NCBI GenBank assembly: GCA_020636375.1
Contig: JACJXZ010000021.1
Span: 1 to 64,000, forward strand
DNA: 64,000 nucleotides
Origin: Lewinellaceae bacterium
GTDB taxonomy: Bacteria > Bacteroidota > Bacteroidia > Chitinophagales > Saprospiraceae
Reading direction: 5' to 3'
A model generated the notes under the pieces. That model did not search any database, was not told the DNA's origin, and worked only from the letters and a program-made list of their open reading frames with translations. Positions 26,887 through 37,937 of this stretch are shown here, piece after piece (position 1 is the stretch's first letter; each line of letters opens with the position of its first letter). Made by a program: the position numbers and the translations under genes.

Positions 26887-28164
26887 GTGGGAACCATAGT
26901 TATTGCCGAATGTAAACAGAACCCCCATGTTACCCCTAAAATCGTTCTTTTGATAGGCAATAGAGGCGAAAACGTACAATCGATAAAACGATCCCTCTCT
27001 GCACAATACCAGGTCATTCTCTTCAACAAAGTAGAACCGGAGCTGAGCTGGTTCAACCCCGTTGCGGTATCCTGTATCAGAACGGCGGGCGGCGGAGGAG
27101 GTGATGCAGCAACTGCGCCAGTTGAAACAACTCAAGCCACAGGTGCCGGTATTGCTCTGCCGGTCCGGAGAAGAGGCTTTCCGCGGTAAGGAATGCCCGC
27201 CGGGGTTTAACGCTTCGCTGGCTTTACCTGGCGACCTGCTGCGGCTCCACGAGCTGTTGCCGGAGCTGGAGAAGCGGCGCCTCACTTGCCCGGCACCTTC
27301 AGCTGGTACCTGGCAGGCGAGGGGCCGCTCTTTTTCCCCTCCGGCCGCGCGCGCCGCACCGCCCCCTTTGCCGGTCGCCGGGGCTCAGCCTGCCGCCCAG
27401 GGGCTGGACGCCCGCCTGCTCGGCGCCTTCGAGCTCCGGTACCGGTGGGCGCATACTCCCGCCGATCCGCAGCGAGGTCAACCGCGCGATGCTGGTATAT
27501 CTGATCTGCAACGGTACGGAACGCATCCTGCGCCACAAGATCATCGAAGGCTTCTGGTACCGACAGCGCGGAGGAGGCTGCCCGCAATTGCCTCAACGTC
27601 GCCATCAGCAGCGTCCGGCGCTACTGGAAAGAAGCGACGGAACGGGTAAACTGGAGATCAGTTGCCGGGATAATGCCTACTTCCTCCAGGCACCAGGTAC
27701 CGGTGAACACCGATGTAAAAACCTTCCTCCGGTTGTGGGAACGCGCCAGGTCGCTGGAACGCGCCGGGCGGATGGACGAGGCGCTGAATGCTTACCGCCG
27801 GGCTGTGAGCTATATTCGGGAGACTTCCTGGAAAGCGTAACCCGGAACATCGAATGGGTGGAGTCTACCCGCAGCAAATTGAAAGAAGCCTACCTTTCTG
27901 CCCTCGACCGCATGGCTGTGCTTTTAATGGAACGGGCATTGTATCAGGAAGCAGAAGACACCTGCCGGAAGATCCTCGACATCGACGACTGCATAGAAGG
28001 GGCGCACCGCCAACTGATGCTGGTTTATTGCCATACGCAGCAACGCAGCAAGGCTCTTCGTCAGTATGCCTGGTGCTGCCAGGTACTCTGAAGGAAAAAC
28101 TCGGCGCCGGCCTTTTCCGGAAACGGAAGCCTTACACCGCAGGATCGTCAGCGGGCGTCTTTAA
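26887..28164 (+). CDS. SARP/BTAD-type transcriptional regulator with receiver-like N-terminus, frame-broken
   Basis: The GTG at 26887 is the only usable start. Residues ~15-125 resemble a degenerate receiver (KIVLLIGNRGENVQSIKRSL, PQVPVLLCRSGEEAF) without an obvious phosphoacceptor Asp. A winged-helix output region follows (LLGAFELRYR, MLVYLICNGTERILRHKIIE then a G/FW site), with NCLNVAISSVRRYWKEA as the recognition part. The C-terminus is a bacterial transcriptional activation domain: LESVTRNIEWVESTRSKLKE, YQEAEDTCRKILDIDDC, HRQLMLVYCHTQQRSKALRQ and a PETEALHRRIVSG end in another frame. SARP proteins are rare in this phylum. No target operon is evident; the hydrolase gene follows by 60 bp. 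Confidence 0.7.
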
Positions 28165-28225
28165 TTTTGGTAAGCTTGGAGGGTTTGCGTAATTTTCCGG
28201 CGCCTTAGTGATTAAAGAAGATTCC

Positions 28226-29052
28226 ATGGTCAAGCTCTCCAACTTTCATCAACTCCTGGGCATCATCGGTGCCGGCGTCCGCCATCACTATATCGAGGCG
28301 GCGGGCATCCGCACCTCCTTTCTGGAAGCCGGGGCAGGTACTGCGCTGGTGCTGCTGCACGGCGCCGGCGGCGGTGCCGTCACCGGTATAAAGTTATCGC
28401 CCCCTGGCGCGCCACCACCGGGTGATCGCTTTCGACCGCCCAGGCTACGGAGAATCGGAAAAACCCAGCGCTCCCTACGATAAACCGTTCAATACCAACT
28501 GGCTGCGCCATGCTACAGAGCGCCTTACCGCAGCGGTTCTCCCTGGTCGGCAACTCGGAGGGCGGCTCCGCCGCATCCATTACTCACTGAACCATCCGGA
28601 ACAACTGGAAAAACTGGTCCTGGTCGGCTCCGCCGGGCTGGGCGACAACTGGAACAAAGTATCATCCTGAAAATGGCCTCTACAAACTGTTCCCTTCTCC
28701 AATCTGGGGCGAGCTGCTGGTGGAACGTAATGCAGAACCCGGACGACGCCCACCCGGTACCTGGCATGATTATTCCATCGACGTGCTGAAAAGCAAAGGC
28801 GGTCGCCGCGCTTTCTTCCAGGGGCGCGGCAGGGCGGTCATCACCTACACCGACGAGGAATTGCAGGCGGTACCACGCCAACCTTGCTGATCTGGGGCGA
28901 AGACGAGGCCTTCTTCCCGGTCTCCCACGGCGAACGGGCAGCGCAGCTGATCCCCGGCGCCCGGCTGGAGGTCATCCCCGGCGCAGGGCACCTGCCGTTT
29001 ATGGAGAAACCGGAGGTTTTTGTGGGTTGGTGGAGGGTTTTTGGGGAGTTAG
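28226..29052 (+). CDS. Alpha/beta-fold hydrolase, frame-broken
   Basis: The N-terminal frame gives YIEAAGIRTSFLEAGAG and ALVLLHGAGGGAVT, the oxyanion-hole region. After a break near 28382 the protein continues VIAFDRPGYGESEKPSAPYD. The nucleophile Ser lies in LVGNSEGGSAA (28540s), then NHPEQLEKLVLVGSAGLGDN. The acid is in LLIWGEDEAFFP and the His in GAGHLPFMEKPEVF, completing a Ser-Asp-His triad. The cap region has breaks at GGTACC 28756 and 28866. A one-T loss near 29040 separates the body from the natural end GFLGS-stop at 29052. Substrate unknown; an esterase or C-C hydrolase is likely. Confidence 0.78.
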
Positions 29053-29165
29053 GTTGTCGGTTGATCGTTATTCGTTGTCTGTTGTCTGTTGCCGAACCAG
29101 GGTTCCCGCGAACAAACAACCAACAACAAGCAACGAACAACAAACAACAAGCAACGAACAACCAA
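29053..29165. repeat. TTGT/ACAA-rich dispersed repeat
   Basis: Alternating TTGTCTGTTG and then GAACAACAAACAACAAGC motifs fill the gap between two convergent genes, with the two halves roughly inverted. A related ACAAC-rich stretch occurs at 49410-49440. Such imperfect repeats probably form a hairpin at the 3' end of both genes. Confidence 0.6.
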
Positions 29166-30119
29166 CTACCGCCAGCTCAGATTCGCTTCCAGCAGCTCGG
29201 AATCCCCCGTCGCTGTCGGTCACCAAAAGCAGGCGCAGGTCGTCGTGGAGGGTAGGGTAGAAGACGGTAGAGACTCCACCTTGATATTCAGGGGCTTCCG
29301 TTGTCGATCAGCCGGACGCAAACCGGCTGCGGTACCATTCTTCAGCCGCTTTAAGGGATCATTCCGACGAAGCTGCCCAACACTTCCCCATCCTTGATCC
29401 AGTCTTCGGTATCCTCCACGGAAGCGGTGAAAAGTACTTTGTCTTCCCCGGCACGAGGGTGGCGCCGGAAAAACCGGCTTTAATCCCCTTGATCTCCGGC
29501 AGCCTGACGAGGTATACCTCGGGCGAGGGGCTGTCCTGCTTTCCTGCCAGGTAGCCTTCCAGCGCCTCCAGTTTGTATTTCAGGATCAGGTTCTCGCCCC
29601 GGTTGAACAGGAATAGCTCCCCATCCTTTACGATCGCGCCTTCTATGTTTAAGGACTCGTCCGTCAGGTGTGCCGTCTCTTTGAGCTTTTTGTAGAATGG
29701 CGCCAGGGAATAGGACTTCACTTCCCCGTTCTCCAGGCTTACAGTGATCATCTTATCCCGCTGTGGCGACTTGGAGCCGGAGCCAAAGATGAAGAACTCT
29801 TTTCCGTTTGCCTTTTCGGCAACAGTACCATACTCGAAATCCGGTTTGTTGCTCTTGGGAATGACACCGTCCTCCAGTCCTTCCACCGGGGCGATCGGCT
29901 GCCTGCCTTCCACCTTGTACAAATTGTTGATCTTGTAAAGCCAGGGCGAATTGTCGCCAATGACGTACAGGGTCTTATCCATCACCTCCAGCCCGGACGC
30001 CGATTTGACGTCCTTCAATACCTGCCGGCTCATGACGCTGACGTCCATCGCCGGTTCTTCGGCGCACCCGCCGCCATAATCATACTCGTTATAACAAAAG
30101 CCTTCTTTAATTGGAGCAT
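29166..30119 (-). CDS. Lipoprotein of the DUF6929 type, frame-broken
   Basis: The start at 30119 gives MLQLKKAFVITSMIMAAG, and restoring one base (GGTGC read as GGCTGC) yields a Cys lipobox before AEEPAMDVSVMS. The clean core reads ASGLEVMDKTLYVIGDNSPW, FEYGTVAEKANGKEFFIFGS and SLNIEGAIVKDGELFLFNRG, a beta-propeller-like protein resembling DUF6929 members. The C-terminal part shifts near 29455 (EDKVLFTASVEDTEDWIKDG) and ends LLLVTDSDGDSELLEANLS. It is probably anchored in the outer or inner membrane facing the periplasm. No specific function is known to me. It converges with the hydrolase gene. Confidence 0.65.
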
Positions 30120-30277
30120 AGGTTTGATATTTTATGCCCTGTATTACGCAAAAAGACCCTGTTTGATGCTCTTATCTGCCTTTTTTCATCCGACAATTTA
30201 ACGGTACTATAGTCAAGTGTACTTCATTCCATCCCCGTCTTCGCTATCGCTCTTCCGGGTAAAATTCCTTCATTCCT

Positions 30278-32852
30278 TCATTCCATCATTCCATTCATTT
30301 CATTCCTTTTAAACCTGATCTCCACCCGCCGGTTCAGCGCCCGCCCTCTTCGGTTTCATTGGTGGTAGGGGCTGATCCAGGTAGTAGCCCCTGGCGGTGA
30401 TCTGCCCGTCTTCCACGCCCCGGGACAAGAGGTAGGACCGGACCGCCTCCGCCCGGTTCTGCGAGAGAGGCCTGGTTGTATTCGGCGCCTCCGACGTAGT
30501 CGGTGTGGTAAACGATCTCCACCTTCAGCCCGTATACTGACCAGTTCAGTAGGCGGTTGAGCCTCCGGGAAGGATTCTGGCTTGATGTCGTATTTGTCCG
30601 TGTCGAAAAAGAGGTTTTTCAGCGGAAGGGTGATGTCGCCTTTTTGTATTTCCTCCAGGGTGGGGACTTCGATGTTTTCTTCGACTTCGAGCGCAGTTTC
30701 ATTATCCCGCAGGTCGATGTTGTTGGTAACAGGGGGAGAGTAGGTACCTTCCACGGTGTAGCTGTACAGGCGCCCGGAGGGCAGGGTGACGAAAAAAGCG
30801 CCGGTTTCGGGGTCGGGCTGGATGCGCCCGGTAAGCTCGCCGGTGCTGAGGTCTTCGAGGATCAGCTCTGCCCGGGTAAACTTGCCGTCCAGCCCGAGGA
30901 TGCAGTACGGATGGTAGACACCGGCTGGGGGCGGAAGCGCTCCGGGACAACCACCTGGAAGAGTTCTTCCTTCTTTCCGGGCGCATCCCCGGAGAAGTAG
31001 GTAATCGTGCCGTCGGTGCTGATCTTGTAGCCCCAGTCCCTGCCGGGCAGGTTGATCTCCTTGCCGAGGTTTTCCGGCTCGGTCCATTCCAGCCATCCGT
31101 CGCCGATGCGGGTAGAGGTGAAGACGTCGAGGCTTCCCAGCCCGCCGTGGTAGCGCGAACTGAAGTAGAGGGTGCGCATGTCGGGGTGCAGGAAAGGGGA
31201 CCGGTCTTCGAACGGCGTATTGAGCGCGGTGCCCAGGTTGATGGGCGGCTTTTTGCCGCCGCCGTCGGGTAAGCGCAGGGAGACGAAGAGGTCGATGTTG
31301 TCGTCGTTGCGCACGCCGACAAGGTCCATGGAGCGGGCGGCAAAGAGGACGGCTTCGCGGTTGCTGGCGAAGGTGGTGCTGCCCTGCCATTCCGGCTTGT
31401 AGGCATCGGGGAAGAAATTGCGGGGCGCTGACCATCCGCCGGTTTCTTTGTCCGTGTATTTAACGATGCCGCCATCGTACATCAGCAGGGTGGTGTTGTC
31501 GGCGCTGATGGTAAGCGGCGCTTCGTGGGCTACGGCAGTATTCAGGCGACTGATGGGGTAGGGGCACCCCAGGTTTCGCCTTCCCGGCGGGCGGCATAGA
31601 TGTCCTCGTTGTTGCCCATGTTGCGGCAGAAAAGCAGCAGTTGCCCGTCGGCGGAGATGACCGGGGCGTATTCCCCAGCTCGGAGTTGACCGTTTCGCCC
31701 AGAGGGATAGGCGCCAGGCCTTCTTCCGGTAGTTCCAGCAGGTCCAGCAGGTAAGGCAACCCGGGGTCTTCCTCGCCGAAATAGGGCGCGAACCGGCGGA
31801 CGGTAGCGGCGGTACTTTTCCCAGTCTTTGCGCAGCAGGTCCTGGGCGATGACTTGTTGCAGGGCGACGAATGCCTGGTGGACGGGCGCCGCCAGCTCGA
31901 TATAGTGCTGGAAAACCGGGAGGCGGTCGTCGGTGAACCCCAGCTTGAGGTCGGGGGCGGCGCGGGCAATGGTGATGGCGGTATGGATGTTGAAAGAATC
32001 GGCATAAGTGGGGTAGCGGTTCTGGAAGCCCAGCAGGTCGCCCCAGTCGCCGGTGATGTAGTGGTAGTAATAGACCACCCGGATGGTCCGGGGAAGCTGG
32101 CGGTGGTCCGCGTTGCGCAGGTAGCTTTCCGCCCGGGCGATGAAGGGGTTTCCCGGAGGGCTTGGCTCAAAGGGGCGTCCAGGCGGGCGGCGGCTTCCGG
32201 ATAATCACCAGCAGGTTGAAAAGGCTGCCGAGGTGGGTGCTGTCCCGCTCCTGGAAATAAATACGGAAGATGGCGTCCTGAAGCTGCGCCTCCATTTCGG
32301 GGCGGTATTCCCGGATGTCTGCTTTTCGGGAGCGGGCAAAATCCCGAAGGGCTTCGTAGCTTCCTTGCATTTGCAGTTCTTCCATCCGGTATAAGGAAAG
32401 CCTGCATGGCCTTTTCTCCTGATTGTCGTGGTCCAGCCGGCTGTAGTGTTCCATATAAAACGTAAGCGCTTCGCTGCCGCCCTTTTCAATGGCGAAGGTA
32501 CCAGCCCTTTTCGCGGATTTCGTTTTTGAGCAGGCGGATGCCCCGGCTGTCCAGCCCGGCCGCTCCAGTTTTTTCCGTTCCCCTTTGGAGAGCCTGCGGA
32601 TGTGCCGCTGGGCTTCCCGAAGGTAGGTATAAGTACCGTGTCGGGATTGTACTGGGCGTAAGCCTCTGTAGCGTACAGCCGGGCAAGGTGAGCAGGGCTT
32701 CCGTGCCTTCTCCGTCCTCGCGGAGTTCTTGCTCGAAAGCTGCCCGGGCGGCACCGTAGTTTTCCTGCTCCAGCAGGCGTTGGTACTTTTGGGCGGAAAG
32801 GGTAAAAGGATAGTATAACGAAAGACAGGAACAGGCAAGCGCGGGTCAACAT
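30278..32852 (-). CDS. OmpA-family protein with TPR and PD40 repeats, frame-broken
   Basis: A signal-like start (MLTRACLFLSFVILSFYPF) at 32852 leads into TPR-like helices (LEELQ-type, FYMEHYSRLDHDNQEKRPCR). The middle carries PD40/WD40-like propeller blades: YAPVISADGQLLLFCRNMGN, TISADNTTLLMYDGGI, FASNREAVLFAARSMDL, LHPDMRTLYFSSRYHGGLG, ISTDGTITYFSGDAPGKKEE. A Carboxypep_reg-like unit (AELILEDLSTGELTGRIQPD) precedes the C-terminal OmpA domain (LKNLFFDTDKYDIKPES, RAEAVRSYLLSRGVEDGQIT, NRRVEIRFKR), which binds peptidoglycan. A GGTACC at 32494 breaks EIREKGWYFAIEKG. The family is often associated with type IX secretion or gliding complexes (PorE-like). Confidence 0.78.
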
Positions 32853-32955
32853 ATGGGCTGTTTTTTGATATTTACAAATGAGTAGTTTGAAGAACTCAAA
32901 TGTATATTGAACGCCTGAAAAGGAAAAACAGCCGTATCAGACTTAGGCACCTTCC

Positions 32956-35385
32956 TTACAACCCCATCCTCCTGTGTACCCCATTGCTCGCCAGCATCCC
33001 GAACAGCACGATGCTGATGGAACTCAGCGGCATCAGGATGGCGGCGACGATAGGAGAGAGGGCACCCTGCACGGCAAAGCTCAGGTAGAAGATGACGTTG
33101 TAGACGAGGGCAAAAGCATAAGCGAAGTAGACCAGCTTGATACTGCGCAGGGCAAAATCCAGGAAGCTGGGCAGCAGGTGGAACTGCCGGGCGTCGAGGA
33201 TGGCGTCGCAGGCAGGGGTGAAGTTGTTGGTGTCTTCAGCGACGACAATGCCGGCGTCGCTCTGCTTCAGGGCGCCGGCGTCGTTCAGGTACCGTCACCC
33301 AGCATGAGGACCTTGCGGTTTTCATCCTGGAGGCTGCGGACAAATTGAAGTTTATCCTGCGGGCTTTGTTGGAACCGCATATTGCCATTGTCTCCGAAAA
33401 TGGGCGCCAGCAGAAGCCGTTCCCGGTTGTTGTCGCCGGAAAGAAGAAAAAGGAGATACTTTTTCGCCGAAGTAGCGGGCTACATTCCAGGCGCCTTCCC
33501 GGAAGTGGTTGTCGATCCTGAAACAGCCGCGGAGTTCATGGTTGACCTGCACGTAGACGCCTTCCCCGTCCGGGCATTGCTCATTCAGGAAATGGTCGAC
33601 GAATTGGCGGGAGCCGACTTTGATGCGGCGTTGGCAGACAATGCCCTGTACGCCTTTGCCCACCTGTTCTTCCCAATCGACAGGCTGGTAGATGGTTTCA
33701 TCCAGGTCGGGCTCGCCCTCCTCCAGGAAAGCAGCCAGCTGTTGGCTGATGGGGTGGTAGGAGGGCTGCACTACAGCCGGATCATCTGCTTCTCGTGGGC
33801 GTCGAGCGGCTCGCCGATGAACTGAATGTCCCCGCGCCCTCTTTGGGTCAGTGTCCCTGTTTTGTCGAATACTACAGCTTGAATATTGGTAAGCGTCTCG
33901 ATGACGGTACCGTGTTTTTCAGATAAAAATGATGCCACCAGGATGCGCACTGCATTGCCGAAGATGAATGGTATACCAGCGCGCCACGCGCAGGGCAGGC
34001 AATGATGAAGCGGCGGCGGTGAAGGCATTGATGGCGACCGACGGGTCGCGGGGCAGCCAGTATACCAACGTGGTGAACGCCACCAGAAGGATGGCAATCG
34101 TAAACCGCTTTCCTGCTTTATCGGTACCGCGCGCTGGTGCGCGATTCCGTCCGCTTGGTGAATGCCTCGTCGTTCCACAGCTGGGTGAGGTAACTCTGGG
34201 ACACCCGGCGGGTAAGGCTCAGCTCGATGGGGCTGCCCATTTGCCAACCGCCGGCAAAAGATCTTTTCGCCAAAGTACTGCCTGCGCACCGGTTCCGATT
34301 CTCCGGTGACGAAGCTGTAGTCGATCTCCGCTTCCCCTCTGAGCAGGATGCTGTCCGAAGGGATGAGCCCCGGTGTTTGACGAGGATAATATCTCCGGGC
34401 TCAAGCTTGTCCAGGGTGACGGACCGGACCTCGCCTTCCGCTTTCCGGTGGGCGGCAATGGGGAAATAAGATTTGTAATCTCTTTCGAACGACAGGTTGT
34501 GGTAGGTGCGCTGCTGAAACCACTTGCCGATCAGCAGAAAAAAAAGACCAGGTAAAGTACAGGGCTGTCCAGGTAGCCCGCTCCGGTATGGGTAACGATC
34601 TCAAAGACGCTACGCCCGAAAAGTACCAGGATGCCGATGGAGATGGGCACGTCAATGTTGAGGATGCCTTGTCGCATACCCAGCCAGGTACCGATTGCAG
34701 GTAGTCGCGCCCGCTGTAGAACACCACCGGCAGGTACCAGTAGGATGTTCAGGTACCCGAATACGCGGAAGAAGTAGGCGTCGGCGCCGGGGTCCAGGTA
34801 CCGAGGTATTCCGGGAAGCTGAGCAGCATGATGTTGCCAAAGGCAAAGCCGGCGACGCCCAGTTTGTAATAGAAAGCCCGGTCACCAGGGGCTTGTCCTC
34901 CCGGTCCAGGTTGCTGAGGTTAATGGTACGCGCATAACCGATGCTGGTAAGCAGCTCCACCACTTTCCGCAGGCTGGTATCTTCTTCGGAAAACGTGATG
35001 TAGGCTTCCTTTTTTACAAAGTTGACTGTAGAAGCAAGCACGCCGGGGCTGAGCTTGTACAGGTTCTCCAGCAACCAGATGCAGGAAGCACAGTGAATCT
35101 GCGGGATGAAAAAGGTAACCCGGGTACGGTGAGTATCTGAAAAATCGATGATTTTCTCCCTGACGTCCGGGTCGTCGAGGAAGGCATATTCTTCTCGTGC
35201 TTTTCCCCGGAGGCTGACGCCGGCATTTTCATCCAGTTCGTAGTACCGGCAGAGCCCGTTGTCATCCAGGATCTCAAAGACCGTCCCGCAGCCTTCGCAG
35301 CAGAAGGCCTTGTCGTCCAGGCGGACGGTGCTCTCTCTTCACAGGGCTCGCCACAGTGATAACAGTTGGTTGCAGTTTCCGGCAT
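32956..35385 (-). CDS. Heavy-metal (copper-type) P-type ATPase, frame-broken
   Basis: The start at 35385 gives METATNCYHC-like zinc-ribbon CYHCGEPC, then FCCEGCGTVFEILDDN, followed by an HMA-like metal site IHCASCIWLLENL. The transmembrane CPC motif is recoverable near 33990 (IIACP then C-A after restoring one base). The phosphorylation motif VVFDKTGTLTQ and the hinge MLGDG-LNDAGALKQSDAG are present; the GGTACC at 33288-33293 between them reads correctly as GGCC. The C-terminus is two membrane helices (LVYFAYAFALVYNVIFYLSF, AAILMPLSSISIVLFGMLAS). The order matches CcoI/FixI pumps used in cytochrome oxidase assembly, but no cco genes are adjacent. Full length is about 810 aa. Confidence 0.85.
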
Positions 35386-35609
35386 AGTATTGGTAGCGGT
35401 TGTTCTTTTAGTTGGCTAACGACGGACATAAATATGGTATTTTTTGTTTCAATACCCAAAACCATGGAACGGGAAATTGCCAAACCCCATGCGCCTGGTA
35501 ATGTGATGTTGTGATGGTCGGGGCTGGGCTGCTGGGAATAGTTTTAGTGTTACCCGGTTTCGGTCTTCCGGTTTCGGGCACCGGAATGATGGGTAAAGGT
35601 AGTACAGCG

Positions 35610-35638
35610 AAAAAAAAAGGGGTGACATATGTCACCCC
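35610..35638 (-). terminator. Terminator of the BNR-repeat gene
   Basis: GGGGTGACATATGTCACCCC (35619-35638) is a perfect 20-bp palindrome; on the minus strand it is followed by nine T residues. It lies 66 bp past the stop of the gene at 35704. Confidence 0.85.
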
Positions 35639-35703
35639 CCTCAGGTGATTAAAATCAAAAAGGGCTAAACGTTTTGCTTTGCGAAATAACTATATCGTTA
35701 CCT

Positions 35704-37559
35704 TCACCGCTGCACCTGGACCTTCCTGCTCTGGAAGCCGAAGTCGGTAACTATGCGCAGCAGGTACGGGTAGGATGGCAGTTCCAGAGTGGAAATATCC
35801 AGCTGGTGGGTGCCCTCCGGCAATGTGCCGAAATCCTTTCGCCATACCAACGCGCCATTTTGGTAGAACAGCTGAGCCTGGACTGCCGAGCCGGCTTTCA
35901 GGTACCAGGCTCACGCGGGTTTGCCCGGCGGCAGGGTTGGGGGTGGGTTGCCCCAGGGCAAACTGGTAAAAACAGTATTGATCTCTGGGATGGCGGTCAC
36001 TGCTCCTTCATCCAGCGGTATGAAGGTACGTAGAGGTCGATATTGCCGTCGTTCGTGCGCCCGTCACCACCAAACCGGGATGGCGTAGCCGTCGGTAGCC
36101 AGGATTTGTGTGTATTCGCCTACTCCGAAGTCGGCATTCGCTGCGCCGATCATGGAGAAATCAGCACCCTGGGAGGAAACCGGGAAGTCGTCTTCGAACG
36201 TGAGTATCCGTCCCTGGAGTAGGTCATGTAATACTTGGTCAGGAGGTTGTCGGGGTCTTCCCGGCGGTCGTACCAGCTCACAGCCAGGGTGCCTTTTTGT
36301 TGACGGTAGGCTGGGGAAAAACTGCTCGGCGCCGGGGTTGCCGTCGTTGTTGAGGACGATCGGGTCCGACCAGATCAGGTACCCTCCGTCCTTGGAATAG
36401 CTGTAGTAGACGTCCAGCCCCGGGGTGGCTTCCGCCTGAAATCCGTCGGCGGTCCATACGGCGTAGAGGTTGCCGTCGTATTCGCCGCCCGATTTATCCA
36501 CCCGCAGGTGGGGGCAGGGATAAACGCGGTGAATCGATGCCGACCACGTCGCAGGTACCGCCGGCACCGGGAGGGAAGCAGGGCAGGTGCAACGGAGAGA
36601 TCCGCACCGGGCTGGAGAAGGTGGCGCCCCCGTCTTCCGAGACGCAATGGTAAAGGCTCAGGACGAAGTCCTGGGCGGTGGCGCCGGCAAAAAGCACGTG
36701 TACGTTGCCCTGTCCGTCGACGTCGATGCTGGAGAACTGGGAAAAGACGATGTCTTCCGGCGTAACGTCAACGGCTTCGCCGAATGTGCCGCTGTCAGCC
36801 GTTTTGGTTTGACCAGGATATTATAAGTAGTGTCAGTAGGTTGATCTCGACATAGGCAGCGTAGAGGTTGTTGCGGTAGGCAGAAGAGGACAGGTCGGTG
36901 GTAGCCACTCCTTGTCCACAAAACGGGATTCCGGTTGTCGAGGTTGAGGATCTGCCCGGCGTCGATAACCGGGTATGCCGCTGCCAGGTCGCCCCGCCGT
37001 CGGCAGAGGTGGTACAGTGCAGCTCTATGCTGATGTTCAGCAGGATGTTGGTAAGAGATGGTCAGCCAGGACAGGTAGGCGGTGCCGTCCGTGTCGAAAG
37101 CCAGTACGGGTCGCCGCCGCCGAGAATGAAGGTGAGGGGTTCGAGGTCGTTGACGCCGTTGAATTCGCTGAGTTCCCAGGTATTCCCGAAATCCTTAGTG
37201 TAATAAATGGGGAAGGACAAGGGCGCCAGGAGGGCTTCCGCGTCCAGCACCATGCCGGCGATGATGATGTTGTTCGAATCGCGGGGATTGATGGCGGCGT
37301 GCATGCTCGGATTCCGGCTTTTCAGAGCCGCTGACGTTGCGCTCCTCGTTTCGGAAGGAAACGCCGTTCTGAGTACCGGCATGGGAGGCCAACTGCTGCT
37401 GCAGGTACCTGAGTTCTTCGGAAGACGCTTTCGTTTTGCGCGCCAGGGTGGAGCAGTACTGTTCGTAAATCCACTGTTTGCTGAAAGTTTGCTGAGCCGC
37501 CAGCTGGTGGCGAAGGCGAACAGGAACGCGCCCAGGAGTGTGCATTTTAATCGGTTCAT
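35704..37559 (-). CDS. BNR/sialidase-like T9SS protein, frame-broken
   Basis: A signal peptide (MNRLKCTLLGAFLFAFAT) starts at 37559. Asp-box-like segments recur: FPIYYTKDFGNTWELSEFNG, CVSEDGGATFSSPVRIS, VYYSYSKDGG with WSDPIVLNNDG, and YYMTYSRDG, typical of sialidase-fold propellers without necessarily having sialidase activity. HAAINPRDSNNIIIAGMVLD near the N-terminus fits such proteins. The C-terminus (LFYQNGALVWRKDFGTLPEG, LLRIVTDFGFQSRKVQVQR) is a T9SS sorting tail. Many frame changes occur, several at GGTACC (36379, 36555, 37405). Probably an exported, surface-released protein; the glycosidase residues cannot be verified from the broken sequence. Confidence 0.72.
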
Positions 37560-37937
37560 AGATTAAACTTTGACGGGGTGGTTGGCTCAGGGGTACTGCT
37601 TCCGGACGGCAGAGCGGCACCGGCAAGCAACGCCCCGGCGGTGCGTAGCAACCACAGTAATGTTAAGCAATGGTATAAATGAGGAGATGGTAAGATAGTA
37701 TACAGGGTGCAGTTTCGAAACCGCATAAAGGTAATAAAATCCCGGGTAAAAAAACAAAAACCCCGCTTTTTCTATGATGATGCAGAATTTTTATATATTT
37801 ATTGACGGGAATTCAATTGCCAACCTTTTTCGCTCTGCTTTCCGCCTTGTCGTTGACAGTGTGATCATGCATATTTTTTAACCCCGTTTATTGTGGAGAA
37901 GTGGATTCAGTCGGGAGTGAAATAAAAATCCAGGCCT
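37560..37937. other. Divergent intergenic region
   Basis: 378 bp between divergent genes. It is AT-rich from 37700 on, with poly-A near 37750 and TATATATTTATTG near 37793-37806. Promoters for both sides must lie here, but no TAnnTTTG with proper spacing is clear. Confidence 0.45.
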
